Positions 41,400-63,208 of a stretch of DNA of 64,000 bases are shown here, piece by piece; the stretch's first letter is position 1; each line of letters starts with the position of its first letter. A program made the position numbers and the translations under genes. The notes beneath the pieces are model-generated. The model saw nothing but the letters and a program-made list of their open reading frames with translations, searched no databases and was not told the DNA's origin. The stretch is from NCBI GenBank assembly GCA_028751875.1, contig CM054134.1, positions 71,655,472-71,719,471 on the forward strand, given 5' to 3'. Origin of the DNA: Rapana venosa (lineage: Eukaryota > Mollusca > Gastropoda > Neogastropoda > Muricidae).

Positions 41400-41850
41400 A
41401 AAACCAAAATGCACACCAGTTGCAGAAAGATCCTGCTTTGTTCCCTGGCTAAAGCTCCAAGGTTCACCAATGGTGAGAGTTTTGCATATACGACTGTTTC
41501 CCCCCCCCCCCCCCCCCCATATTTGGTAGTTGCATTGTGATGTGTGGGGATGGTGTGTAAACACTACACCTGTGTGCATGTGTATTTAAAAAAAATAAAT
41601 TGTCCATTCCTACCAGCACAAAATGGCCTTACTTTGAGAAAGGCAGAATGGGTTTTTAATGCAAGTTCTGCATGCGTTCACACACAGGGCCTGGTTTTGT
41701 AGTCTTGTCCGAAGGACTTTGACACGTTGTTTGATTTTTGTTTTGTTTTTTGTGTGGCCAAACTGGGAAGAAAGGGTAAGGCGGGGAATCGAACCAAGAA
41801 CCTCATGGTTTACTTGTTTGGCCGTTTCATTTCATTGAAGGAGGGGCTTG
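41400..41850 (-). mobile_element. S2-family SINE, minus strand
   Basis: It carries the S2 blocks in reverse: TTCACCAATGGTGAGAG (41462), a C-run (41500-41518), GTAGTTGCATTGTGA, then CCTACCAGCACAAAATGGCC (41609), GGCCTGGTTTTGTAGTC and a tRNA-like GGCGGGGAATCGAACC B-box complement (41780-41795). The C-run sits where other copies have a short C/G patch. Confidence 0.6.
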
Positions 41851-42084
41851 CTGTGACATTCACTCCAGCCATATTGCAAATATGCATGTTGTTCTATCCC
41901 CATGTCATGTGATCTGGAGATGGCTGCCTGAGCAGTGTCTGTTGATTGTGACGAGTTCCTGTTAAAAGATCAGACATAACAGTTCATTGCATCTTTGAAT
42001 ACGTATGACAGGGGTTCAGGATACAGAGAAAATTGAAGCAGATATCTAAGTTCATTTTCAAGGAAATCCAGAGCCACAAAACAT

Positions 42085-43552
42085 TTAACCCTCTTGTCCC
42101 CGATCCGGCCGCAGCCGACAGTAACGGAGGCTGTCACTAGATTCCAATACGACCGCAGCCGACAGTTGGTGCTGCCCACGTGGGCAGTACTTTTCCATCA
42201 CACGCAGATCTCGTGGTTTTCACACTATGTGTCTGAAAATTGGTGGGGCGATGCAGGGAGGGTGTTGGAGGATGCCAGTGATAAATTTAGACCACTAACA
42301 TGCGTGTAGTGGGGAGGGAAGGAAGAAATAACAGCCAGCGACCGGAATGCTTTTCAGTGGTGCAGTGTGGCGAAAAAAATGGCATTTTCTTTCGTAGCAG
42401 ACGATTCATCTGATTAGTGAGACGATAAATTGAATGTTATTGTCTTGGAAGTAGAAACATTTGAACGAGAATTGTTAAGTTAGTCCGATATTAAATGATT
42501 ACGAGGAAGAGGAGGAAGGAAATGCTGCAGTTAGGGAGAAGAGTGAGCCAGAAAATAACGTGACACGGCACATTCCTGACCTGTGCTACACACACTGACT
42601 GTGGAGAAATTTTACCTCCCGGCCTGTCCGTGGCATAGACGCCTGAAAGCGTGATGCCTTTTGACTGTTATCTGATTATTACCACACTTTTGCTTTGAAA
42701 CTGCAATGGCAGAAATGAACAGATATGCTGATAATGAAAATAGCAAGAAGGAAAATAAAATAGGTCTCCGTCTGCCAAGGTTCGACAGGTGAGAGCAATG
42801 GGTACCACCCTCCGCCCCCCCCCACACACACATCCATAATTTGTGCTTTTTGTGATGTGATGTGACCCTGTGCCACCACTACGACTACTTTAGAGACTAC
42901 CAACATTAAAATTTTGTAGAGTTACAGAAGTTCTGTGTTGTTTCGAATTTGTCACACCTGTGCTGTGACAATGGTGACAGTCATGTACAATAATACACTT
43001 CTGTACACTTAACAAACATGTGGTAGCACACGCAGATATGAACTGCAGTATAAAGGTCACATGTCGATTGAATATGACTTGTTTTCAAAAGAAAAAAATA
43101 GTTAAACAAAACTTCTGTCTCCTCGAGACATACCATAAAACAACAGGTGCTATGGGGACATTGTGTGACACATCCTTGAAGTACTATTGCACATAACTAT
43201 TGGTAAACGCATCAGCTGGGTATCACTTACTTATTCGACACTAATATGCTTGAATTATTGTCAAATCCATGCAGGATTTGCTGTTTTATCATATATACCA
43301 TATTTTTACCTGCGATTGGTGACACATAAGGTGACAATGACAAGACATCTGGTGACCAGACACATAAACTTGCGCCTAAATGCAAGTACAAAGACATGCC
43401 TAGCTTGTGACAAAATTTCAGCTTGATAACTTGTCATGCACACACACAATTGCCTTAGGAGTAAAGTAAGTCAGATGGAGGTAGAAAACCTGCAAAGAAT
43501 TCAAAATCTACAGGCAGTTTAGCTCTGTAGAATCCAACAACAAGAGGGTTAA
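42085..43552. mobile_element. 1.47-kb TTAA element, third TIR type
   Basis: Ends TTAACCCTCTTGT (42085-42097) and ACAAGAGGGTTAA (43540-43552) are perfect 13-bp inverted repeats including the TTAA target. CCGCAGCCGACAG is repeated in the left subterminal region (42109 and 42153). A decayed acidic ORF on the + strand near 42380-42570 resembles the N-terminal part of a piggyBac transposase. The catalytic domain is missing. Confidence 0.82.
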
Positions 43553-45238
43553 ACACCACTACATCCTTGCCCAAATATGTGACTAACAAATTCAGTCAAT
43601 ACAGTTTTGTCTGCTTCAGTTTATTCAGGCATACACAACACAGCCATGACATTTCCACACTGTGATATATGCACGCACACTGTGCACTAACACAACAGAA
43701 CAATTACAGAAAAATTGTGGTCAACAGCAACTTATTTGATGAGAATATTGATAGCACAAACTGCTACAGGTTAGGTCTTGCTTGATTCTACGAATGGTTG
43801 CCGACTTAATAGGTCTTGCTCATTTCCGTACTTAAGACTAGGACGAGTTCATGTCTGAATATTCACTGTGCTCTAAAGATCTGTTCTCTCTTTCTACTAC
43901 ATGCTCATTTCCTTTCATTTTATGTTTATAGCCCAGAAGACCATAAAAAGCCATTTCAGGGCTGTTACCTGATTCAGTTTCAGTGGGTCCAGTAACATTC
44001 ACTTCCAAGTTAAAAAACCAACTACATCTAATCCCTTCAAACATCTTTTTAATATGAAAAAACCCAAACAACACCCCACATTACATGACAAAGTACTTTA
44101 CATTATCCCTTCAGGCTGATAAAACCAGGCCATGCTGAGGACGCCAGCCATTCTGCTTAATTCACCATCCCCAGACTAGCGGATAACGAGCTTGTCCGTC
44201 AGTCATGGAAAATACATTTTAAAAAGCCACATATGAAAATAACACTGCAGAATGGCCGTTCTGTGCCCATCCCCGTGTTTACAATATCACTGCCTGGTCA
44301 CCAGAACAAAACGATACAGACAAAATGTCATCTACTGTCAGACTTGCTTGAAAAAAGGCAGGGGAATGGACTTGGAAGGCAGGAAAGGGAGGATACATCG
44401 AGTAAAGAAAAGAAAAAAAGTGAAAAAAAAGGGACGATTTTTTGTTCCTCAGCTAAAGACCCCAAGGTTCGCCAATGGTAAGATATTTGCATATGTGTCA
44501 CCCACCCCCAGGCATTAAGGTAGCCACATTGTGACTTTAGGGATGGTGTCTATACACGACACATGTGTGCATGCATTTTTAACAATTCTGGGGTCACTAC
44601 ATGCTCAAAGCTAAAAACATACTGGAAAAAGTCTTACTAACACAACGTAGTGGAAAAAAGTCTGAACACAGGGTACTGGGAAAAAAATCTAAATAAAATC
44701 ACACACAGCTAAACAATACTACGTCTTTTTTTTGTGGTTGTGTTTAGTTTCTTTTGGTGTGCATTCCCTGAATGTTTTGTTTCAAAACTCGTCGTCTCAT
44801 TTCTGGATTACTGTTTTCACTTCTTCCAGGCTATTTGTCATGGAAAAAAACAGGTTTGTAACAAGACATCAAGACTGATTTCTAAAAACCTTCATCCACA
44901 CATACAACCACCCCTTTAACAAAAATCTTCACTGACTTTCAGTGAACAAGAAATCCGTTACTAAATACTTAGTTATATTTTAACAGTTCTCTATGAACCC
45001 ACCTTTACACTGACCAATCTCAAAATGTAACACAAATGGATGCAAGATTTGAAGAGAGTATGAAAATCAACACTATAGAGCCATGATTGCAGATGATGCT
45101 CAGTTCCTATACTTTGAACAGACTGGTGGTCTAGCTGTAATGCATCTACAAAGGTCAATGATTTAGTCCTATTTGAATCCAGACATACCATAATTATAAG
45201 AATAAGGGAATAGGTGCTGATTTGTCCCTGGCAAAGTA
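43553..45238. other. Intergenic, repeats only
   Basis: No gene is supported. 44440-44590 is a tail fragment of the S2 SINE (GGTTCGCCAATGGTAAG, then AGGTAGCCACATTGTGAC), minus strand. The remaining sequence is AT-rich and unassigned. Confidence 0.5.
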
Positions 45239-45252
45239 GAGTTACAGTAAAA

Positions 45253-45543
45253 AAAAAGGTAAAGGCGTCCTATAACCTATGTGGTCATAGGGGAGCGAGG
45301 CCTCAGAGATCTCACTTCTCAAGGGGCCAGTATATTGAGGGCGGCACCCATCTCCTCTTCCTTGCTGCTTTACCTTCCCTGACCCTAAAGAGGCAGGTAC
45401 CCATTTACAGCTGGGTGAACTAGGGGACTGTACTTAAGCCAAGGCGCGCAAACGGTCACCCATCCAACTGGTAACACGCTCAACGCTGCTTAACTTGGCT
45501 GGGGGAAAGCGAGTGCTCCGACCACTGAGCTATCCCGTCCCCG
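45253..45543 (-). mobile_element. Chimeric tRNA/5S rRNA-headed SINE with 14-bp target duplication
   Basis: Read on the - strand: a tRNA-like start GATAGCTCAGTGGTCGGAGC, then a 5S rRNA-like block (AAGTTAAGCAGCGTTGAGCG and GTTGGATGGGTGACCG), then a body with GTAAATGGGTACCTGCC. The perfect target duplication GAGTTACAGTAAAA lies at 45239-45252 and 45544-45557, so this is one insertion and not two neighbouring genes. It is antisense to NOP58, downstream of it. Confidence 0.85.
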
Positions 45544-45757
45544 GAGTTACAGTAAAACCCCTCTTATACAGAAAATGAACATGCCCCCCCCTCCCCCCCA
45601 CCGCAAAAAAAAAAAAGACGTCAAATGCCTTGACAAAACTCTCTCCCTGGAAGAGAGCGTGAACTTCAAACACACAAATCTGCTGTGACTGTAAATCATG
45701 CAATACAATAAAGGCAAATCACAGAATATACCAAGCCTTTAAAAGTTCATCACACAC

Positions 45758-46047
45758 TTATTTACTCTTATGACCAGAACCAGTCTTCTTCAAATCTGAA
45801 TCTACACTGACGCTGGCATTGCCTTCACGACCACCAGTTGTTGCAGTATTGGGGTCTTCAGGAGTGTGTGGAGAAGCCCGATTGCTGCTGCCTGACTCTA
45901 ACCAGAAGAGGTCAGCTGCAGAGAGGTTCAGGCTGTCATCATGGACGTAATGGCGTGGGTCGTCATGCTCTGGACCCAGCGTCCATAAAGTCTCCAGGTC
46001 GTAATGCTGGCGTGCTTCTGGAGTGAAAATATGGACAGCAATGTTGC
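45758..46047 (-). CDS. MALSU1: MALSU1 exon 4 (last, with stop)
   Basis: Encodes NIAVHIFTPEARQHYDLETL and WTLGPEHDD, the end of the RsfS domain, then a Ser/Thr/Gly-rich tail ending KKTGSGHKSK and TAA (45760-45758). Acceptor TTTCCAG. Confidence 0.93.
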
Positions 46048-47683
46048 CTGGAAAAAAAAAAATCTGTTATCGTTCAGCTTTTTTACAGTACTGTGTCTAT
46101 TTTCTTGTTCTGATTGTATTTTTGTGTATTTTATTTCATAGATTTGGTCTACAGCGTACCATGTTTGTAATATCTGTTTGAACTACTGATTATTTGTCAT
46201 TGGTTGTATGACTGTGTAAGATTAGGTCGAATGCATGCGCTTTGATTTGTCTTTGCAAGATATAGCGCTATATAAGTTCCATTTATTATTATTATTATAT
46301 CCATCTATCTTCCTTTGACTGTGATGATGACAGGAAAGGCAGGACTTTTACAATGACTATTATCAGGGTTTCTGCATGATGAGTGCTTTTTAATCTTTTT
46401 TTCATTTCTAAAGTTCTGTCAAATCTAACATGAAGTACAGAATCTTTTAGCCTAGACTGGATAAAAGTACAAAATCTGAAAATCATTCAAAAATCTTACT
46501 CTCTAGCTAACATGGCACAGCAGTTTTCATTCTTCAATCGCCAAAGATCTTGCAGTATGGTTCCCCCCCCCTTCCCACCCAAAACACAAAGTGGGTGCAT
46601 TAATTTGCAAACATACAAAACAGTGAATTAAAACAGGCAAACATCTTAAACAAAATCACCACCTCCACTCCCCACTCTTTAACCTCACAAACAAAACAAA
46701 AGCAACGAAATAAATGAATAAACACTATTTAAAAGAACAGAGCTCTACAGAAGCATGACAAGTGAAGAACTAAAAAACGAAACTCCAAACCATACCTAGA
46801 TCCAGGGCAAGCCAGTCTCTGCAATCCCTTCCTTCAATATGACAGTGTTTGTCACTTTTCTTCTTCTTTCTTTTGTACTGTATAAAATGAAAAAAAATAG
46901 AAACCCATTGTCATAATTATATGCATACAATAAAGCTTAAATTATAAAAAAAAACAAACACACAACAAATGAACAATTTATACAAACTGGATCTCCACGT
47001 GACTGAAAGCTGGAACACACACAACACACACACACACACACACCACATCAAACACACACACAGATCACAATGACACACACAATCTGTCATTTCCATTTTC
47101 ATGGTCTTACTTTAAAGTCAAAACATCAAATACCATAAGCTCATGACTTTGAAAATAAAAATATATAAACACATCACATAATCAAAGTAATCTTGATATG
47201 GAAATTATTTTATGATATTTTCAATTTAAAGATCTATCATGACTCTAAAGACCTATTAGGCTATTATTACTCCGTAACTACCCAAACTATCACAATGATA
47301 TAAGTAACACAAACACCAAGTAAGTATTTATTCTAAAACGTAAAATGTGCACAACTCAGTTCTAAAGTAAAGTAGACAAGAAACTGACTATAGTAATTAG
47401 TATACCATAAGATGTGTACAACTCAATTCTCGAAAAAAAAAAAAAAGACTTATTTAAACTAACATCAGGTTTTAAGTTGACATTTTCAAAATCCCATTAA
47501 ATCTTTTCAGCTGTCTATTACTGTTTTAGGAACAAAGAGCCAAAAGAATAACATTAACGACAGAAGCCAAGCGATTTGATGCAAATCCAGAAACAGTCTA
47601 CTGGATTAAAAAACAACAACCAAAAACAAAACAAAAACCCAACTTAAACTATTAGTGTGTGTGTGTGACTGTGTTTGTGTGAC

Positions 47684-47725
<42 letters not shown>

Positions 47726-48069
47726 TGAGTGAGAGTAAAATATTAATTCTTTTATTTCGAGGATAATGGAATAAGCACTCATGTACTAATAAATTTACAC
47801 CCAGTCCCTGTGTGGTTCTGTTATTTTATTATACAATCCCAACAGCACAAATTGCCTACTCATCCAAAAGGTGGAACAGGTTTTAATGCATGTGCAAGAT
47901 ATTCTGCATGTGCTCACAAACAGGACCTCAGTTTACAGCCTCATTCAAAGACTTTTCGGGGCAGTGGAGTCAGCACTGACATTAACTCCAAGGGAAAAAT
48001 GCCCTGGAATGGATGTCGCAGTGGTAGCAGCTTGAACCCGGGCTGTCAGACCAGACCATCCTATCCTGT

Positions 48070-48146
<77 letters not shown>

Positions 48147-50208
48147 GAGAGACAGAGAGAGACAATGACAATGACAATGACAAATTCTTTTATTTCGAGG
48201 ATAATGAATAAGCACACATGTGCTTTTTTACATCCAGTCCCCGCCCGTTAGGGATACATCTTAATAAAAATAACCCAATACTTATACAGTCTCACAATAA
48301 AAACAAGGGGAAATAACCCTTTTCAAAACAGCTCCCCCCCAACAACCCTCCCCCCCCCCCCCCCCCCAAAGCAAGCAATTAAAAGAAAATCCTAAGAATA
48401 CCCCACCCCTACCCCCACCCCCCAAAAAACCCTAAACAAAACAAACAAACAAACAAAAAGAAGGAAAAACCAAACCAACAAAAGATGATAAAAAAGAGAA
48501 AAACAGACAAACAACAACAACAAGAACAAGAGCAACAACAAGCCAAGAAAAATAACACAACCAAACTTAATAAGTCATAAAGATAAACATCTACACATTG
48601 TCAAATGGTACACAGAGAGAGTGTGTGTGTGTAAGAGAGCGTCTGTGAGTGAGAGTGAGTGTGTGCGAGTGCACATGCACGTGTGCGTATCAAACATGTG
48701 TGCATGCATGCATACTGTGCGTGTGCATGTAAACATGTGTGTTTATTAAGTCCTTTCTTTTTATATTTGCATTACAATCTGGTTTAGTTTTAGTTAACGT
48801 CCTAGTTTGAAAACTCACCAGCCACTCAATGGAAGCTGCCATGGCTCTCATGTGGCGAAGGGATTTCCCGCTGACCACCACCATGTGGTCCACAAACCTA
48901 GCCTCTGGTGGAATGTCCAGGACTTGGATGTCCACTGCATTTTCGTCTTCCAGAACAGCAACAATCTCCTCCACATCAAACACCCCATGCTGGCCTCCTA
49001 TTTCCATCAAAGAAAATTATGAATTATACACACATATATTGCAGACATGCGTCACACACACATGTCCATGCATGAACACACAACACATACACACCCAGCT
49101 TTGATGTATTTTCAATATTTTTTTTGTGTGTGGTTGCTTTATACTTTGTGCCCATTACATTTCTGAAAATGCAGTGTGTGTGTGTGTGCAGTGTGTGCAT
49201 GTGTGTGTTTGTTTATGTGAATATGACTTCATTATGATAATGTGTTACCTGAGCATCTGAATTTGTTAATATCTCATAGAAAAATAGCCACTTTGAAATA
49301 TCATTATAAATACTTTGACAAGAGTACATGATGATAATCATACTGCTTTTAAACAATACCCAGTAATGATATATAATTCCTACAACTCATCAAAAGACCT
49401 AAGTTTATAATCTAACAAATAAACTGTTTAAAACAAAGATAATGACCCCCCAAAAAAATCAACAACAAAAAACCCCAACAATAACAACAACAACACCCAC
49501 AAAAAAACCACCAAACAACAACAACCTAACAACAAATTTGTAACAAACCAAAACAAACAAAAAACCCCACCTGAACAGCCTACTGCCTAGTTCCTAAATT
49601 TTTTTAATATATTTTTTTATCCCTGACTACTACTGCTCTGCTGCTAATATTACTACTACTGCTATTTCTTCTACTATGACTTCTACTTTGATCATACTTT
49701 GTAAAGAAATGGGCACATTCCTTTCTTGTGTCACAGGTTCAGCAAAATCCTCATCATCATCCTCAAAGTATCCGAATTCTTCAATTTCTCTGTCTGAAGA
49801 GTCATGCTCTAGTAAAACATTTTCGTCTAACGATTTACGAACAGAGTGTGATGAGTCAAACTGTTGCTTGTCAATCAAGTCTTTGAATGGTGCTGTTTCA
49901 AAATCTTGAGCTATTTGATTCATCCATACCCTAATTTCTGGATCATTTTTAAGCTTCTGTCTTTCTTCATCCAATGTTGTGCTATTTTTTGAATCATCAG
50001 AACACTGACGACCGTTCCACACCGATGTAGCTCTTTTTGCACACAGCAAGTGTTTATTTGTGAGGTAGCTGGCAGTTCTCGATCGCACAGATCCTGTCAG
50101 AAGGCCTAGCTGAGTTACTGCTGCACTGTGGATTTTTACAGACCAGATTTTACAGGCATGACATCTACTCCGATTGTTCAAAACACGAAATACTTGCGAC
50201 AGAAACAT
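45758..50208 (-). CDS. MALSU1: Mitochondrial assembly of ribosomal large subunit protein 1 (RsfS/DUF143 family), 4 exons
   Basis: Joined on the - strand: 50208-49698, 48997-48819, 46877-46796, 46047-45758. The result is 353 residues, longer than human (about 234). The N-terminus MFLSQVFRVLNNRSRCHACK is basic and hydroxylated, fitting a mitochondrial presequence. An acidic stretch (EIEEFGYFEDDDEDFAE) precedes the RsfS domain at about residues 172-280: FDVEEIVAVLEDENAVDIQV, HMVVVSGKSLRHMRAMA, CRDWLALDLGNIAVHIFTPE, LETLWTLG. These match the family closely. The product binds uL14 on the mitoribosomal large subunit and guards against premature joining. The C-terminal extension of about 60 residues is low-complexity. 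All introns are GT-AG. Confidence 0.95.
46196..46300 (+). mobile_element. 3' tail of an L2-like LINE
   Basis: GCGCTTTGATTTGTCTTTGC and the (ATT)n tail at 46282-46298 match the 3' ends at 7125-7190 and 57045-57115. It is a 5'-truncated copy in MALSU1 intron 3, antisense to the gene. Confidence 0.7.
46796..46877 (-). CDS. MALSU1: MALSU1 exon 3
   Basis: Encodes YKRKKKKSDKHCHIEGRDCR and DWLALDL; the IEGxDxxDWL motif is diagnostic for the family. Acceptor ATACAG, donor GTATGG. It was found by reading the intron for this motif, being too short for an ORF search. Confidence 0.93.
47690..48165 (-). repeat. GT repeats and S2-family SINE in MALSU1 intron 2
   Basis: (GT)n at 47688-47722, then the GAGGATAATGGAATAAGCAC dispersed repeat (47758) and S2 body in reverse (CAGCACAAATTGCCTACTC, GGACCTCAGTTTACAGCC, to about 48060). 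(GT)n-(GA)n follows at 48073-48150. Low-complexity A/C-rich sequence and a C-run (48352-48367) continue to about 48550. Confidence 0.6.
48819..48997 (-). CDS. MALSU1: MALSU1 exon 2
   Basis: Encodes GQHGVFDVEEIVAVLEDENA and IPPEARFVDHMVVVSGKSLR, the first half of the RsfS domain. Acceptor AAATAG, donor GTGAGT. Confidence 0.95.
49698..50208 (-). CDS. MALSU1: MALSU1 exon 1
   Basis: Residues 1-170: presequence and linker, little conserved. The ATG at 50208 is the first in frame. The donor GTATGA after ...NVPISLQ was chosen because it is the one that joins in phase to the conserved exon 2. The open frame itself reads on into the intron to 49630. Confidence 0.85.
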
Positions 50209-52638
50209 AACTGTTTTTCAAGATAAAAGATCAACTATTCTTAAACAAAACGGATTGCATGTCACCAGGTCTGTCACCCAGAATGAACACAGAACTTTTC
50301 TAGAACCTAACAATTCAATAACCCCAAACACAACAATGATAGTTGTCTGTCCTTGAACATGTGCTTCTTGTTGCCGGAAACAAACTGCTTTGAAATTGTC
50401 GTAAAATAATTGCACTTATTCTATTAAAAAACACCTATGAGAATTGTTAAATCGGTGTTCTGGTTGTTATCACCAGCTTTTGAAATCTATCTAGATTTCA
50501 TGACAATAAATTTACCCTCTCAAGGAGACAAGATTACTTTGTTTATACACACATAAGCTGCCAATACACTGGCGTATGAACCCTTCGCGGGTTCAGATAT
50601 TGCATACGTACAGTGTGGACAAATTGTTTAGCAATGAAAGGCAATGCAAACAGTTCAACAACCAAGTAAAGAATTTACCATGGATTTGACCATCATCTTT
50701 TCAAAAATAAAGATTATTGCACATGATGTGCACTGCACATGATTTGCTTCGTAATTGGTTCACACAAACGATGACGTCGTTAAACACTCTATTTAGTAAC
50801 ACAGTTTGAGTGCTCCTTGAAGTGATATGTATAGTGATTAAAATACTTCACCCCTGTCATGCAGCAGCAGACTTTCTTTGTCTCTCCCCTTCCTCTGTTA
50901 ATCACTTAAAGCTACTACGGTTTGCATACTTCTAGCTTGACTGTCTTTGTGTGAAGACGTATAATTATATTCTAGGGTAGCCTTAGTGGAATAGAGTATA
51001 TTATAGTCCAGTTGTGTTCATCTGAATGCACAGAATGACAGAGACCGCATCAACAATTAACATCACATACACTTCTTAATGCTTTATTTAAAATAATATC
51101 TTTGAAGTATAATGTTTAGATCCCATTCATTGAGAAGTTAATGAGCTATATCTGTCAAGAGCTCCATAATGTTAAATTGCTGAGTGCTGAACAAGAAAAT
51201 CTGAATCAACTTCATGATACTCACCATCAGTAAACGATGGGCAATGATACTTAGTATTGGTGATACGAAACACAACCAACTGAAACTTTTGTGATCAAGA
51301 ATCGTGTCTGAAATCATCCAGTTTATCTACCAAAACAGACGAGAACAGTCAATCAGTAATAACTGAACAAAACTATTATTTTTCAGCTCAGCAATGATTA
51401 ATAAAGAACAGCTAGACACCATAAACTGAATATGCACATACTCTGGTGTAACATGATATAGCTTGACATTTCTATGACTATGAAAGGGAGTTGCTGTCAA
51501 ATTTGCAAATATAATCGTTGTGGTTGTAGTATGCTCCATTGTTGAATGAAATAAATTAACTGGAAAAAACAACACAGCTAAGAGCTGATCCCCCCCCCCC
51601 CCCCCCCCCTTGCACTAATACTCTTAAATTAGCTATCACAGCATTTACATTAACTCAATAACAACGATTGTCTCTGTCTGAACGGTGTTTCTAATATAAC
51701 AACACCTGACCTGGGGAAGGGGGGGGGGGGGGACAGATTATCCTACAAAATAAAGCCAGGTTTCGTGTGCAAACATATGTTTAACATCTTGCACACATGT
51801 AAAACACCATGCACTTTTATAGACGGGTAGGCCACCCATGACCTGTGGCATGTACAATGCAAATAAATCAAGTAATACGCTCACTGCCTGAATAGAGATG
51901 GAACTTGCCAGGTTCAGCTCGACCCTGACAACTGCCAGGGAAATTCAGAGTACTCAAAGTCCCAACGACTTATCAAGGAGACAAGGTCCTAGTCATGTGG
52001 CACAGTGATAGAGAATAAAAAGAAACGGATGCTGCATATATATTCGTATTGATGACGACTTACGGTTCGAACTGTGCGTTACGAATCGAAAGTCGACAAC
52101 ACGCCTTCACTGACAGTACAACTACCATCCCAAGGTAACATTGTTAGCAGCTATAATCTCCTTTAACATCAACAAGATCGTCTTGGCGATCTTGTAATTC
52201 ATGTATTGTTGTAACAAATGTATGCCTATTTCTCAGATTTTCAAAAAATTTATTGGCAGAGATAACTTCTTTAATATTGGTTCTAGAAGAAGCGTTAAGA
52301 GATCAGGATGTATATATTGCATTACGTCAGATCTGTTTTTAAGTGTTCTCTCATTCAGTTATTCATTGTGTCAGTCCATGCCTTTTTTCTTCATGGTTGG
52401 TTAGATTTTTGGTGTTGGTTGATGGTTGAATATATAATAACATGTCTGATAGCTGGAACAGGTGAACAGTAAAGTAATTCATCATTGAACATATCTCATG
52501 TGATGATGTAGACAATAATAAGACATATTATGTCTACTTTTAAGCCTACTTTGTCATGACCAACTGTATCACCAAATCATAGGTCATAGGTTTGAATTTC
52601 CCTTTATCTCATAATATCATGTATTAAGTTGTAAGTGG
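50209..52638. other. Intergenic, MALSU1 upstream region
   Basis: It should hold the MALSU1 promoter (just above 50208), but no clear core element is seen. A C-run (51590-51609) and a G-run (51719-51733) are present. I see no supported gene. Confidence 0.5.
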
Positions 52639-52876
52639 TTACCTACACTTGCTTTCATCCACTACTCTTTCTGCATTAATATCATGTATTGAGTGACTTG
52701 ACTTCTTGAAGTTCTCCTTATTCATGAGGAGTCCTTGAGGCACTGCACTGGATGTTGCAGGCAGGGTGTCACTAGCAAACAGAAATTGGTGGAGCCTGCT
52801 CCTGTCTGGGCAGCCAGGTGCTGACTTGATAAATATTGTGTTTACCATGCTGTCACTATCACTAGAATCAGGCCTC
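52639..52876 (-). CDS. Possible coding exon of unknown gene
   Basis: On the - strand a good pyrimidine tract and acceptor (TTTTTTTCCTTTTAG) precede an open frame reading RPDSSDSDSMVNTIFIKSAP, then GCPDRSRLHQFLFASDTLPA and on to ESKCR and a stop at 52641-52639. A GTAGGT donor candidate overlaps the stop. The composition is protein-like, without repeats. I do not recognise the family, and no companion exons were found. It could be the last exon of a gene, a lone remnant or chance. Confidence 0.3.
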
Positions 52877-53050
52877 CTAAAAGGAAAAAAATGGTGGATG
52901 GGTCTTTAACATATTATGCGTGTGAAGTTAGGTGGGAAGTCCTTCCATTTACTTTGTACTGAACTCACTCCCTGTGATCCACTGCGATCACAGTGGTCAA
53001 CACAGCGCACAACACTTGCCTAGGGACCACTGTGATGGCAGGATTTGACG

Positions 53051-53054
<4 letters not shown>

Positions 53055-53111
<57 letters not shown>

Positions 53112-53190
53112 TAATATGTATATATATATATGTGTATATATATATATATATATATTAATATATATATATATTAATATATATATATATATT
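53055..53190. repeat. (AT)n microsatellite, imperfect
   Basis: AT dinucleotides with periodic ATTAATAT and ATGTAT interruptions over about 135 bases. From 53191 to 53911 there is only a G-run (53676-53692) and (GAT)n (53706-53723). Confidence 0.95.
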
Positions 53191-53911
53191 TTTTTCATTT
53201 TAGCTCAGTGACGTCAACTTATGTACAAAAGCTGGATTTCTACTTTGACCTTCCACATATACATGTCAACAATAAACCCTAAAATTTTCATGTACCTGTG
53301 TTGAGTATCTTTTTGGTTATGAATTCTTTGCTAATCAACTCAAAAGGCCAGTATACATAGATATATATGCAAAGTAAAAATTGGCCAGTAGGGAATGAGT
53401 TAAGCCTCTCTGTTAGGACTTTCACAATTTCAGAAGTATGGAGTTAGGAACTTAGTACCAGTGTTAAATCCAAAGGAAGACCCCCTTAGACACTTAAGTG
53501 GAAGCTTGAAGCCATGATCACAATTGTTATCCTGCAACTATGATGCTAACCTGCCCTTCTGTAATGGAATAATGATGATGATAATGATAAAAGGCATACA
53601 TCATGATACATATGTTTGCATGTTTTCTCATATCATAACAAGAGAATCTGGTAACTTTTCTTGTAGTTGGGAAGGGGGGGGGGGGGGGGGGGCAAATAAC
53701 CATCTTTGATGATGATGATGATGGTGGTGATAATGGTTATGGTGGTGATGAGATGATATGATAGCGAGAGACTGAGGCAACAATTAAGTTGGACTACAAG
53801 GAAAAGTCAAAAGTTTAACTCGGTTGGCTTCACTTGCACTGTCATGACTCACCTTCAGAGAGGGCTTTCTTGCAGATGAGAGCAGTGCCAGAGCAATCCA
53901 GGAGGTGTGAG

Positions 53912-63208
<9,297 letters not shown>

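Noticed and set aside
45440..45530. 5S rRNA gene fragment on the minus strand
   Set aside because: The 5S-like block is sandwiched between a tRNA-like head and a SINE body inside one target duplication, so it is part of a retroposon.
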